From NCBI GenBank assembly GCA_013397845.1, contig VZTG01007781.1, positions 253,966 to 317,965 on the forward strand: a stretch of 64,000 nucleotides of DNA. Direction: 5' to 3'. Positions within the stretch are counted from its first letter, which is position 1, and each line of letters starts with the position of its first letter. This DNA is from Melanocharis versteri. Its lineage: Eukaryota; Chordata; Aves; Passeriformes; Melanocharitidae. Of the stretch, positions 12,601-23,232 are shown one piece after another. The position numbers were made by a program, and so were the translations under genes. The notes under the pieces are model-generated. The model worked only from the letters and a program-made list of their open reading frames with translations. It was not told the DNA's origin and made no database searches.

Positions 12601-15600
12601 ACATTAAAAAGGCACTTATTGAAGGTGGTGTTTGTTTGCAGAGAGGGTGTGGATCCTGATCACCATGGCAGTCACTCTCCGTGTTTTTTCTCTCGTCACC
12701 CAGAGAAAACTGGGTGATGCAGCTATGCTCTCTGACAAGTTCTTGGCTCAAGTTTGAGGTTACTTTGCTCCTTGCCAGGTCATTCTTCTTCATTCCTCTG
12801 CTGATGCTAACTGATGGATTTCCTCTAAGCTGACGACAGAGTTGATCTAATGCCTCGCTGCAGGAGAAAGTCACCGCAGACACAAAATAAAAGATTGGAA
12901 GCTCTGAGATCTCTGTTGGCTGGTATCCTGAAGCCACAAGAAATTGATAACAAGGGACCCTAATATACTATCCATATGTCAACAGGCAAGAGGATTATAA
13001 ACCTCCAAAAGTCTTTCCCGCTCTCAAATTTGGCAATCACATTAATGCTGTGAAAAAATCCCTTAATAAAACAATTGCATCCACATCTTGCCAGGCTAGG
13101 ATTAGCAGCCATCTGTATTGATAAAGTTTGACCTGTAACAAGAAGAAAAGTTGTGAAGCAAAGGTGGTCCTTAAGTTCATTTCTTTCTCTCAACAACATC
13201 AGCCGCAGTTAAGGTTAGCGGGTTTGGATGCAACTGCAGTACTTCGTCCAGAAATGCCCTTACATTTGTCTCTCCAAAGTTGAGATCTGAGAGGATTTCT
13301 CACCAACTGAACTCTTTTTTCGAGTACAGTATCCCTTTCTCTCCATCCTGTTCCTTGTGTGCCTTTAAAATAAAGAGCCTTTGCAGAAGAACTGCTCTGT
13401 GTCCTGAGTTTATATAGCAGTTAGTGCAACAGGACCCTAATCCTGGCCGGATGTTTAAGAGATTAGGAAGAGGAGGAGGATGCCTGTTTATACAGAAGGC
13501 TTTCTCTTGTTAGTCAAATAAAGAGAAATTTTCCTATTGGTTTAATTCTTAACTGTTTTGACCTCTCACATTAGGGTTAAATTTGCCCCTTTGTTCTATT
13601 GCAAAGTAAGACACTGTGAGAAGAGATGAGCCAACTACTTAATTTAGTTTCATAGGGATTGGCGCAAAGGTTTGCGTTGCTCACAGTTTCCTGCTTCCCA
13701 CATCCCAAGCTAATTCCACTTCAAGCCCAATGGGAGCTTAGCACCTGAATGAATATAATGTCTCAGAAGTCAAATAAATAAGAAGACAAGAATGAAAGAT
13801 TGAATTTAAAGGGAATGAAAAACATTTTTCCTTGTCTGAGGATGTGAACCCTTCCAGTTTTGCCTGAACTTAATATTATTGAGCAGAAAAAGAATGCACT
13901 GTAATGATTGCTTATCTCTCTCTTTTCTCTATTTCCCTTGAACAGTGGTTGGGAGTTTTCATTTCCTATGTCATTTATAATGTGCTGAGTTTTGTATTTT
14001 TGTTTTTGTTTGGCACGTGCGTTGTGAAAAGAAGGCCTGTTACAGATTGCATCACCCTTTTTCATCCCAACCAGCATTATTGATAAAACCATCATTTCTC
14101 CTTAGAGTGCACCATATTCTGATCAGGACTGGATGAATTGAATAACTATATATAAGCTATAAAGCTCTTTAACACTTGGTCACAGATCTGAATCCAATCT
14201 ATATCAACAGTAAGCTTAGGCAAAATAATATCTCTAATTTTGAAAGCATACACACAGTGAGAAACTGCTCCTAAAATGTTTATTTTATGGTAATTTCAGC
14301 AGAAAGACAGAAAGACTGTGTCATAAATACAGTCTTCTAGGTCAGGGTTATGACACATTGGCAAACACATGTGTTGGATGTGCTCAATAGTATGTGCCCC
14401 ATTCTGTTTGGTATCTATGAATGTCTGTCTGGAATTGCAGAAATTATCACAGTTTTTCTTTTTTTTTTGTCATCCTGGTCCTAATCCAATTCCCATCAAT
14501 GTCCTATTAACCCCTTACTGTGACAGTGATCAGGATGTTGAACACTCCACAAATTTGTCCCAGTGAAATTTTTTATTTGTCATTTAACATTTTATCCTCA
14601 AGCCAAACCAGCTCTTGTCTAAAATCCTGCAATTTGTAACAACAGTGACGTTTCTAAGAACAATTTCTATTGCATCATCTTTTTAAAACGTATAACAAAT
14701 GATGTACCATAATTGTCTGACTGTCCCATGTCATTCCTCCTGGGGACGTTGGAAAAAGTTTAGATTTAAGATCCACACTGAAGTGTTTCCATCAAAGCAA
14801 CATGAAAGTTTCCCGCAATGTTAGATGCTGTTCTGCCCCTGCCTTGCCTAACAAGTGGCTGTAAGACCACGAAGCAGCTGAACACATCTGGCTTCAGTCA
14901 CCTAAGCTTGCAGGTCACTGGATTGCTCTTTCTGTTGTCTTTCTCCATAAGGATTTTTCCCAACCGGATCGAAAGCTTTTAAGTAGCTGTATGTTTGTGC
15001 CAAACACTAATTGAATGGAAGGGAAAGATGTGAGCCAGATGCAACGGGCTAAATTCCCTCTAGAAGTTAATGGAGTTGCTCTAGATTTAAACCAATGAAT
15101 CTCTGATGAGGATCAGTCCCAAGAACCAACATGACATTATTGAAAAATTGATACATCCTTGTCTGAAGTTAGAGAAGGAGCAGAAGAATGTAAGAAAAAT
15201 GTGGTATACGGATCAATTAACTTCTGATTAAAGATACCTATTTCCTGTTACAAGCAGCACTTTGTATTCCTCAGTTCTGCTAATGAGTGGAGGATTTAGC
15301 AAAAGACAATTTATGTATTTTGTTGGACATATTTTGCTTGAGTGTCTTTTACCTGATTTTTTTTTAACATCAATAAATTGACAATTTTGCCTCTACCTAG
15401 CAGCTTATGAATCCATGTTTATTGGTTATCTTCCTCACTCTCAGCAGGTACATGGATCACTTCTTAAAGATACATTTCACTGGAAGGCAGCACTCAGAAT
15501 CAGCGAGGGCTCAGTGAGAGAAACAAGAAAATATGTGGACTCTAAATATTGGAGATATTTCACCAACATTATGATCAAAGTTCAATCTGTAAAGAAATAA

Positions 15601-16170
15601 TCTCCACAGCGGTTGCTGTTTTCCTATGGTGTTCCCAAATTGAAGGAGGAGCCCATTTGAATGCATAACATAAATTTGTGAATAAAAGTATAAAAAATAC
15701 ATGGCTTTGAGCAGGAAGATTTCCCATGCTTAGGAAGGACTGATATTTTATGTTTGTTTTCCTATTTCAAAGCAGTTTTAAAATGAACTGAGATTTCAAA
15801 ACAAACTTTTATTATGAGTCAAAACAAAACTTTTCGTCTGCGTAACGTCAGAGTATTCATTCCATGGTGATCTTTTAAACTTGAGAGAATTGCACAATAA
15901 ATACTGAATTTTCTGTCATAAAAATCACTTGAAATGAAAAAGAATCCATGATATTTCAACATTACTGAAATACTTCATTGCATGTTTTTTACGAAATCAA
16001 ATGTCATTAGAAAGGACATTTTGCTCTAAAATAGGTGATTTTCTTAAAAGCTGCATTTTGAACGCCCAAAATCATTCAACCAAACTTCTAGCTGGCTTGC
16101 AATCAGCTTTTCTCCTTTTGAGAAAAGTGGAAGAGGAGGCTCTGAGTAAAAACCTGACCACCCATGAGAG
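9621..16170. other. Non-coding DNA with possible conserved blocks
   Basis: No gene is supported; the largest frame is 134 codons (minus, 12533-12937) without a recognisable domain. Parts read like non-coding conserved sequence: 10060-10240 with an octamer/homeodomain word (ATGCATTATTATTTGC near 10169), 10960-11210, 11680-11860 with TTAATTAG and a FOX-like AAATAAA, and 12930-13200. A pyrimidine-rich TTTC run lies at 12181-12216. Conservation is a guess from base texture and needs alignment. Confidence 0.45.
15045..15120. repeat. Possible ancient amniote palindromic repeat remnant
   Basis: The order of words (GGCTAAATTCC, then TTAATGGAGTTGCTCTAGATTTAAACC) resembles one half of a palindromic interspersed repeat common in bird, turtle and crocodilian genomes, whose centre reads like ATTGACTTCAATGG. 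Heavily diverged. I do not assign a family name. Confidence 0.35.
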
Positions 16171-16210
16171 GTTTGCTGTTGACTTCAATACAGCCCAGAT
16201 TTCCCCCACG
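16168..16210. repeat. Possible ancient amniote palindromic repeat remnant
   Basis: The segment around 16174-16203 carries GTTGACTTCAATAC followed by CCAGATTTC, close to the ATTGACTTCAATGG ... AGGATTTCACCC order of the old palindromic repeats. Short and diverged. Confidence 0.3.
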
Positions 16211-17415
16211 GAATTCAGAGGCGTCATGAAATTTAGAAGTCCTGGCTCCACACTATTCAATGGCAGCAAGAGATTAAAGAGGAGTTACACAGGATGGTGA
16301 TAGTAGAATGTAATGTATATGGTTCAGATTTAGTACATATCACAGAATAGGCCACAGAGGTGAAAGGGGAGCTGGGCAGGAATTCCAGCTGAACTAGCTC
16401 ACTTGTCCCTAATCCCTGCTATCTGATGAACTGCCCTTGGCAAGGACCACAGTAGTACAAAAGTTATGCCAGTGTTCAAGTGTCAAAGGTGATAGAAAGC
16501 TAAAAATCACTTTGCCTCAGATGGCTGTAATAGATTTCCAAAGTTTGTCCTGGATCAGTTTCCCCAGCCATTGGAGAAACAAAAGTAGAGCTCCCCTTCC
16601 GTGCATATCAGCACTAATTCCTGTATTCATTTCTGAAAGGCTTCAGCTGCAAGGCTCGTTTTGTCCATCAGCTTGGCTCAGAGGTGTGTCAACAGGGGAA
16701 TATGAAGAGACCAGACTTAAAAACACTGTCTGGACTGGAAATGAAAGAGAGTGAGGAAGAGGGGACCGGGGTGGGGGTGTTTGACAAAAGCACACACACA
16801 TACCAAAAAAAAAAAGAAAAAAAGACAAAGGAACTTCTTTTATATTTATGAGAGTAAACTAGATTCCTCTGGTCTGACAGATGAGCATAACTGTAGGTCT
16901 ACCTACAGACTTTGATAAGCACTTAAATGTAAACAAAAAGAATCAATTTGCATTTTCCTTTCTGTTGCCAAATGCAATGCATCATTTTACAATTGCCATT
17001 AAGGATTATTGCTATCCTAACACAGCGCCTTACACAGTTTGTGCCCATCATTTGTTTTCTACCCTGGCAGAACATCTCGGGCTGCTGGCAGTTTTGCACT
17101 GATGTTGTCTTTGTCCTATTTTAATTTTCTGGAGTATGCTTATTCCAAAAAGGGAGGTTTTTATTCTGAAAACTGTCTTCCGTGAAAGCATGTCACTCAT
17201 CACCTCCTCGTGCACTTATTTAAGTGCTGATGGTCTCATCCTCCATGCACAAACTCACTCCAGGTCTGGGTGACCAGGCTCATAAAGCTACTTTTGATCT
17301 TACTGGAGTGTAACCTGGACAGTATCTTGGAGTCCACTTATTTCATAATCAACATTTAAATTAGGAAATTCTTTTCTGATCTATGCCCTCCCTCCCCTCT
17401 TCCTCTTTTTTCTCT

Positions 17416-17417
<2 letters not shown>
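16211..17417. other. Non-coding DNA, candidate conserved block 16880-17230
   Basis: No gene is supported. A perfect 8-bp inverted repeat CTGTAGGT-CT-ACCTACAG is present at 16891-16908. The following 200 bases contain ATTTGCAT-type and AAATGCAATGCATC words that read like POU/homeodomain sites. An A-rich low-complexity patch lies at 16790-16830. Confidence 0.4.

Positions 17418-17455
<38 letters not shown>
17418..17455. repeat. poly(T) run, 38 bases
   Basis: The longest homopolymer in the window, directly preceded by a pyrimidine-rich C/T stretch (17385-17417). No retrocopy is recognisable on the minus strand. The exact length is unreliable in any assembly. Confidence 0.95.
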
Positions 17456-17649
17456 CATAATTCCAGAGAAAGGAAAACAAGCCACAAGCATTCATTAAGC
17501 AACCAGCTGTGGACTAGAGGAGATCAGAAGTGCAGTCTGGAAACCATGTGTGCTTCTCATGTTACAATAATTGGGAAAGGATGATCAATGGCAGGTATGG
17601 AAACAAAACAGTCTTAGGTATGCTGAGAAAAAGAAAGAGTTTATCCAAA

Positions 17650-18300
17650 TCCTGCTCAGAATAATAGATCCACTATGAGATCTGCTGATCACTGCAGAGC
17701 TGCTTTGCAGCCCAGAGAGCACAAACAGCAGCATGTGAAACTGCTCAAGTGCTGACAGAATCCCCTCCCCTCAAAAATATATTTATACAGAACACAGCGC
17801 AAACGCCAATTAAAAAGATTGCGTTTAGCCACCACATTTCGTTTCCCTCTCAGCCTGTGATGTAATCTGTTCAGCTGTTAGCTGCTCCCTACGTTAGGGA
17901 CCTATGTATCACCCAGCAATCAATGTGTCTCCGAGCGTTGTGCTTCCCAGGAATTACCTGAGCCAGGCAACTTTACAAGTTCTTGCTCCTCTGCCCAGCA
18001 AAGCCTTGCTGCCTCACAATGCCACGGGGCAGTTTAACATGTGAAGCACTTGACCGGTGCCCACAAATCAAAATCACATGTCAACATGCAAAGCATTCAG
18101 CTGTCTTCACATGTTGAACAGAAATAGCCTTCTTTATGTCACAGATTTTTTTATTCATTTGAAGCACCAAAGACTTTGGCTTGCTCTCTCCACAATAAAT
18201 TATCCTAAACCAGCTTAAGCTATCTGGTCCATGTATCAATTAAGATTCTTTAGGTGGCTTGAATAAAAGGACTTTTGATTTTAGGTTCCATCCTTACACC
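17650..18300. promoter_or_regulatory. Candidate conserved non-coding block
   Basis: Unique, information-dense sequence without open frame or repeat. It contains CAATTAAAAAGATTG-type homeodomain words near 17810, a short inverted repeat TCCCTA-CGT-TAGGGA near 17887-17901 and several CACATG/ACATGT words (18038-18115). The lack of simple repeats and the mixed motif content resemble vertebrate conserved non-coding elements. Without alignment this is only a candidate. Confidence 0.3.
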
Positions 18301-20249
18301 ATGGCCATGTTCCAGGGCTCATCAGGTGGGCTGCAGGACAATCCTGACAAACATTCTCCATCTCAGAGCCAAAATTAGCAGTGCTGCAGATACTTTGCCA
18401 TTGTCATTATCTTGTTATAGCATTATGCTGAATTGGAGGAATATCTGCTAAAAAAATTCTCATTTTCCACTCAGTCATTGACCTCCCTGTTGAGAACACA
18501 CACATGCAGTCATAAAACCAAATTATATTATTAAAATACATCTGGACTAAGAACTTGGATTAAGACTGATGACCAGGCTTTCACAGGCTCCCCAGCTGAC
18601 TTTGGCAGTACACTGCAATCACAACTGGCCAAAGTTGGCTTCACTCCAATGCTCAAAGGTTTTATTCCTTAAGATGATGTTTTTTAACAGTGAGTTCTCC
18701 ACCTGTTCTCATGCTAAGAGGAAAACTGATTAAAAGTGGATCTTTTATTTTCCCATTCTCTTTATGTGAAATTATTTCCCAAGAAGAGGATAGGAAGAGA
18801 AGGGACAATTTCAGTGTTTACCCTCATTATCAGAGCCAGAAATACTTCTTTTCATGTAACCATCACGTGTGGCTGCTCTGATCACTGTAAATATTTTTAC
18901 AGCACTTTAGCCATGGACCTTAATCGCTTCTCCACTGAGTTCAGGACAGACCCTATCCTGGGAACAGGTCACTCCCTGCTCCAGATCGGCTAGAATAACC
19001 CTGGAAATTAGTTAAGAACCACAAAATAATTATGCCTTAAAGGAAATTAATGTATGCTGGTTTTCTTTGCCTTTTTCCTTTCCCTTTATCTTTTATTTAC
19101 AGCCATCCTTTCGTTACAAACAAGGTCATCCTAAAAATTACAAAGATACAGTCAAACATATGCTTTGGGGGTTTAGTGCTAACCCTGTACAGTCAGTCTT
19201 TTTATAGGGAAACCCTAAAATTAAAAAGGATTTTGTCAAGTCCAGAGGCCTTCCCAATGTATTTCCACAGAGCAAGAAGCCTGCTCTGGTGAATGAGCAC
19301 CCTGTTATAGTGAGCAATCATTTGGCAGCATAGGTTATTTTAATGGACACATCACTTTAAACGGAGCCTTCACCATCTGTTCTGCCCTCTAATTACAGAT
19401 GCAAAAAGAACATAATTCACAATTGCATCATAAAAAAGTAAGATATAAGTGATTTAAATGCATGTGTATGTTCTTTATTCAATGCAGCATGCAGCTGTTA
19501 TGTTGTTTTCATGTTTCAGACACAAATCAGGAGGAAAATGGCTCTCCTTTGATAGAGAGAATTCCCTCACACAGGACATTTTGTGTTCAGCAAGTAAAAA
19601 TTCGCTAAGGGCAAAATCCCTACTTTTTCACATAAAAACCAAGGCCAGACTCAGTAAGAGGAAGATGGAATTTATATCCCTCAGCCAGTGGATGCACAGG
19701 GCTCTGTCCACAGCTACTCCCCTGGAGTACTGACAGCAAGAGCAGTGAGCGATGCTCCACGAGGCTAATCCAGAGGGTGGCCAAGTCCTGGAGGGGTTAA
19801 TCCATCGCTATCCGGGGGTCAGAATGCACACATACACAGAGAACTTCCTTTTTCTTTTTTTAAGTTTTTTTTTTTGGTGTTGCAGCAACATCTTTCTCCC
19901 TGCATCCTCGTTCTGGCTTTCCCGTTTGGCTTATTTTAATTCCCTGGAGAACACAACCTTGTGTTTGACCTGTAACCCAACATTTCAGCCCCCTTGAGCA
20001 CCTTGCTGCAGGGCAGGAGTCATGGCAAGGCCCTTCCTCCAGCCCACTGCGCCGGGCTGGGTTTCAGCCTAATAGAAGATTTCACAGTAGCTGCACAGTA
20101 TATAGCTCAAAAAGAGAAATTGGAGAGTTCCTGCTGAGTAGGAATTCATCCATCAGCAGCAGCAAAAGGCAGGAATATGCAAGCAAATAATCCATTCTTA
20201 AACTTAAATGATGCCATAAAATGAAAGAAATGCCAATTATTCTCAAGTG
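18301..20249. other. Non-coding DNA, candidate conserved block 19290-19510
   Basis: No gene is supported. The 19290-19510 segment (CAATCATTTGGCAGC, GGTTATTTTAATGG, CTCTAATTACAGATG, GATTTAAATGCATG) is rich in homeodomain/POU words and is the best candidate for a conserved element here. T-rich runs occur near 19850-19876. Confidence 0.4.
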
Positions 20250-20350
20250 AGTCAAGATAGTTAAAGTGCAACCTTTTATTGGACTAACAAATGGGTTAGA
20301 AATGAAGCACACAAGCTTTCAGGATGAAAATGTATTTTCTTCAGGTGTTG
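20250..20350 (-). repeat. Ancient retroposon 3' tail (amniote)
   Basis: Read on the minus strand it gives CCTGAAGAAAATACATTTTC, then GAAAGCTTGTGTGCTTC, then TTAGTCCAATAAAAGGTTGC. This order (CCTGAAGAAG, CGAAAGCTTGT, TTGGTCCAATAAAAGATATCACC) belongs to an old SINE/LINE tail seen in many amniote genomes. Diverged but all three blocks are in order. I do not assign a family name. Confidence 0.55.
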
Positions 20351-23132
20351 GCAGCTTTTAAATTGAGCTATGGTCCAATCCAAGTTTTTCTTAAGAATCA
20401 ATATGACTCCAGACATTTTATTCTTTCTTCTTTTTTTAGTCTTTTTGATCCAATAAGTTTTCTTTAAAGATGGCTGTTATTTTTTATCTACTTAGAAAAA
20501 AATCCAGTTTCAAATGAACAATATTTTATTTTTTCACAGGCCTATAAAATTAGGATGTTTTTCTTTGCAGCTTCAACAGGAAAGCTAGTTTTAACAGAAC
20601 ACTATCCTCTGTGTAGTACTTCTTAAAATAAAAAATAAAAAAATATTTCTCATTTCAAGTTGGAGATGCTTCTTTTAGAGCTTTGCTTGTCTTGGTGCAA
20701 GAAGTTAATAATATCTTGATTTAGCTACCCATTTAAATAAGCATCTAACTTTAAACACAGAGCAGTCTTGGATTATTTCAGGAAAACTACTCTGCTCTTA
20801 AAGTTAGAAGCGTGTTGAAATGTGTATTATCAGTACACGTTACCATCTCAACTTAGTTGACTCCAGAAGATATTTCCAACTCCCTTCCATCGCCGTGGAG
20901 AATAAACTAAAATCCAGCAGACCCTGATAGCTTCTATGGCTTCTCTTCCCAGGCTGAGGAGTCAGTGGTCCTACCAGAGTCAGGTTTTATTAGATGACAG
21001 AGATTGTTGTATAAGGTGAATGTGAGGAATATTTTTGTCTCAGCATCTGTAAAAAAAGGGATACAAATGCTAGCACTTTTCTTTGAAATGTCCTGAACTC
21101 TGCAAATGTTAAAGAAATTCCACATGAAGCCTTCAAAAATATCTTTTTATAGGTAAGGTGAATGAAAAAAAAATGAAATTGTGACATTCTCATTAGCTAT
21201 TTTTATCTGTCCCTTTGCAGTCAGTTTATGAGGTAGTCAAAATATTTCATCATTCAAAACCCTCATCAGAAGTAATTTGCTTTTTTTTTTTTTTTTAATC
21301 CCCTAAATATTTTCTGTTCCTCATCTGTGTGCTGCAGATGTCAGCTCTGGGAGAGCCCACATGTGGCAGGGATCTGGCTGCAGTGAAGGACAGGACACTC
21401 CCAGCAATGCTACACAAGGCGTTGGACCACTCTCCCCATATGTCACGGTGTTACAACCACTATAGCCAATTCCACTTGATAGCTGAGCATATAATATGAA
21501 GTAAAAGAAAATTGGTTAGGTATGTTGGACCTCAGACAGTCAAGACTTAAATGTAAGTCAGAAAACTTCAAAATCAATGAGACTTTTTACAAGGCAACAA
21601 TTCAGGGAAAGAGTTCACAGTGCCAAGACAGCTGTGTACTGGGAAGAATCCTAGCTGCTTCTTTGGAACAAAGCATATACTGGAAATAATGCAATCAAGC
21701 AACTCCTTAAAATGAAAAATTACAGTAAAACATCCTTAAAATAACAGAAGGCTCTGCCAGCAGTTCCAGGCTTGGTATTGGTAATATGCAAGATGCAGCA
21801 TTTCTTCCGAGTAAGCTATTACTGTCAATTCCCAAGAAAAAAAAGTATTGACCGTGTTGGACTTTCCCAGTGTCATAATGTTCAGCCAACATAAACAGTT
21901 CTGATCGAGTCATTATTTGTCTCCTTTCCAAGACAGTTTTCCAACGCATGCTAATTTGTTTAGAGAAAAGAACTGTATGGAGGAGGATGCCTATTTAAGC
22001 TCAGTATCAGTGATTTTCCCCAGGCAAACAGAAGGAAAATCTTGATAGCAGAAACTTGCAATGTTTTAAATAGCTCCTATAGAAAGACTGGCTCTGGAAG
22101 GGACATCAAAAGGCTATTTTTTTGGGCTGAAACGAGCTGGTTTTGACCTGGGTTTGGGATCGCAGCAGGGAGTGGGAGAAAGGAGACACATCTTCATGTT
22201 CTTCAGTCTGCTTGTTCATTCTTGGGGGAATCTGTCACACCCCTAGGGATGCTCTGATCCCAGCCAGCTGGAACAGTCTTACGACAAGTCCTGCCAGCCC
22301 CGACTGTGAGAATGTCCTGAGCCTTTTTCAGCCATGCTCTCAGCCCTCCACTTTTCACAGGGCAAGGAAAAGGTGGCACGGACCCAGCTCTGCTAGTTTT
22401 ATATTGCACAAAGACACCTCTGTGAGAGAGGACTCTTGTTTTGGCTGCTTGGGACCATTTTACTCTGCTTGAAGGAGGGGTCTGCCCAAGTTCTTCAATT
22501 TTGCTACTGAACATTTCTTAAACTGTTGAAAAATAACACAATAATAGCATTTGGAAAGCAGGGAGAGAAGAAGGGGGAGAGCAAGTAAACCCTTCTTATC
22601 CTGGCTATGATTTAGAGCTGAGGATCTCTCTGCACATTAGGCAGCACATCCCCACAGGGGTTGTAGAGACAAGTTAGGTGAGGATGAAAGGAAGATCATA
22701 TCACCAACTTTCTGTACATGCTTCTGTGCAGATCAGATAATGCTGTCATGCTAAAGGATTGCCCCTTCCAAGGGGCTGACTCCAATTCTGTGGGGGAAAT
22801 GTGCACCCAGTGAGGCAGGGATCTCTACACCCACCCCCCATAATGTGACTGAAGGGAAAGAGGTGCATTAAGGCCCCTAAATGATTCAGTGCCTCCCCCC
22901 ACCTCACAGACATAATCTTTACACTGCTCTAATTCCAGCACCTACTTGGCCCTCAGCCCAGTGAAAGGCTCGACCTCTTTCCAGACCTCAGACATGCATT
23001 TACATACACTGCAACGTGTCTGTGTACGTTAGAAGACCTGCTGTATAATTTTAGTGCCTTTCCTTTCAGTGAGGTCATGGAAGTATGGGCACCCTGGGAA
23101 AAAAAAATGAAATGCTAAGTACAAGGAGATGG
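20351..23132. other. Non-coding DNA, no gene seen
   Basis: No supported gene. AT-rich to 21300, then slightly GC-richer. Overlapping frames at 22143-22514 (about 105 codons, both strands) are mutual shadows with no recognisable domain. A 16-base poly(T) is at 21281-21296. Confidence 0.55.
21281..21296. repeat. poly(T) run, 16 bases
   Basis: Homopolymer without recognisable associated retrocopy. Confidence 0.9.
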
Positions 23133-23232
23133 AGTCAGATTTTTAAAGATACTTACATAGGTGCCGGCTGGTTTTCTAAGCTGCTTTAGCCCCTAATTTC
23201 AGCTGACTTCAAACAGCTTTGAAAATCAGACT
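23133..23232. repeat. Foldback (MITE-like) ancient repeat
   Basis: The ends form an imperfect terminal inverted repeat: AGTCAGATTTTTAAAG at 23133-23148, and the reverse complement of 23217-23232 reads AGTCTGATTTTCAAAG (14 of 16 match). The interior includes TACTTACATAGGTGCC. This resembles the palindromic CTGATTTTCAAAGGTACTTAGGTGCC-type repeats of birds, turtles and crocodilians. Old and decayed; probably a non-autonomous DNA transposon remnant. Confidence 0.5.

Noticed and set aside
16720..16742. AACACTGTCTGG word resembling the start of the miR-141/200a family
   Set aside because: The match stops after 12 bases and flanking sequence forms only a 6-bp stem, so there is no precursor hairpin.
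17385..17455. Poly(T) preceded by C/T run as the tail of a minus-strand processed pseudogene
   Set aside because: No gene-like sequence is readable on the minus strand beyond the run, and no target-site duplication is visible.
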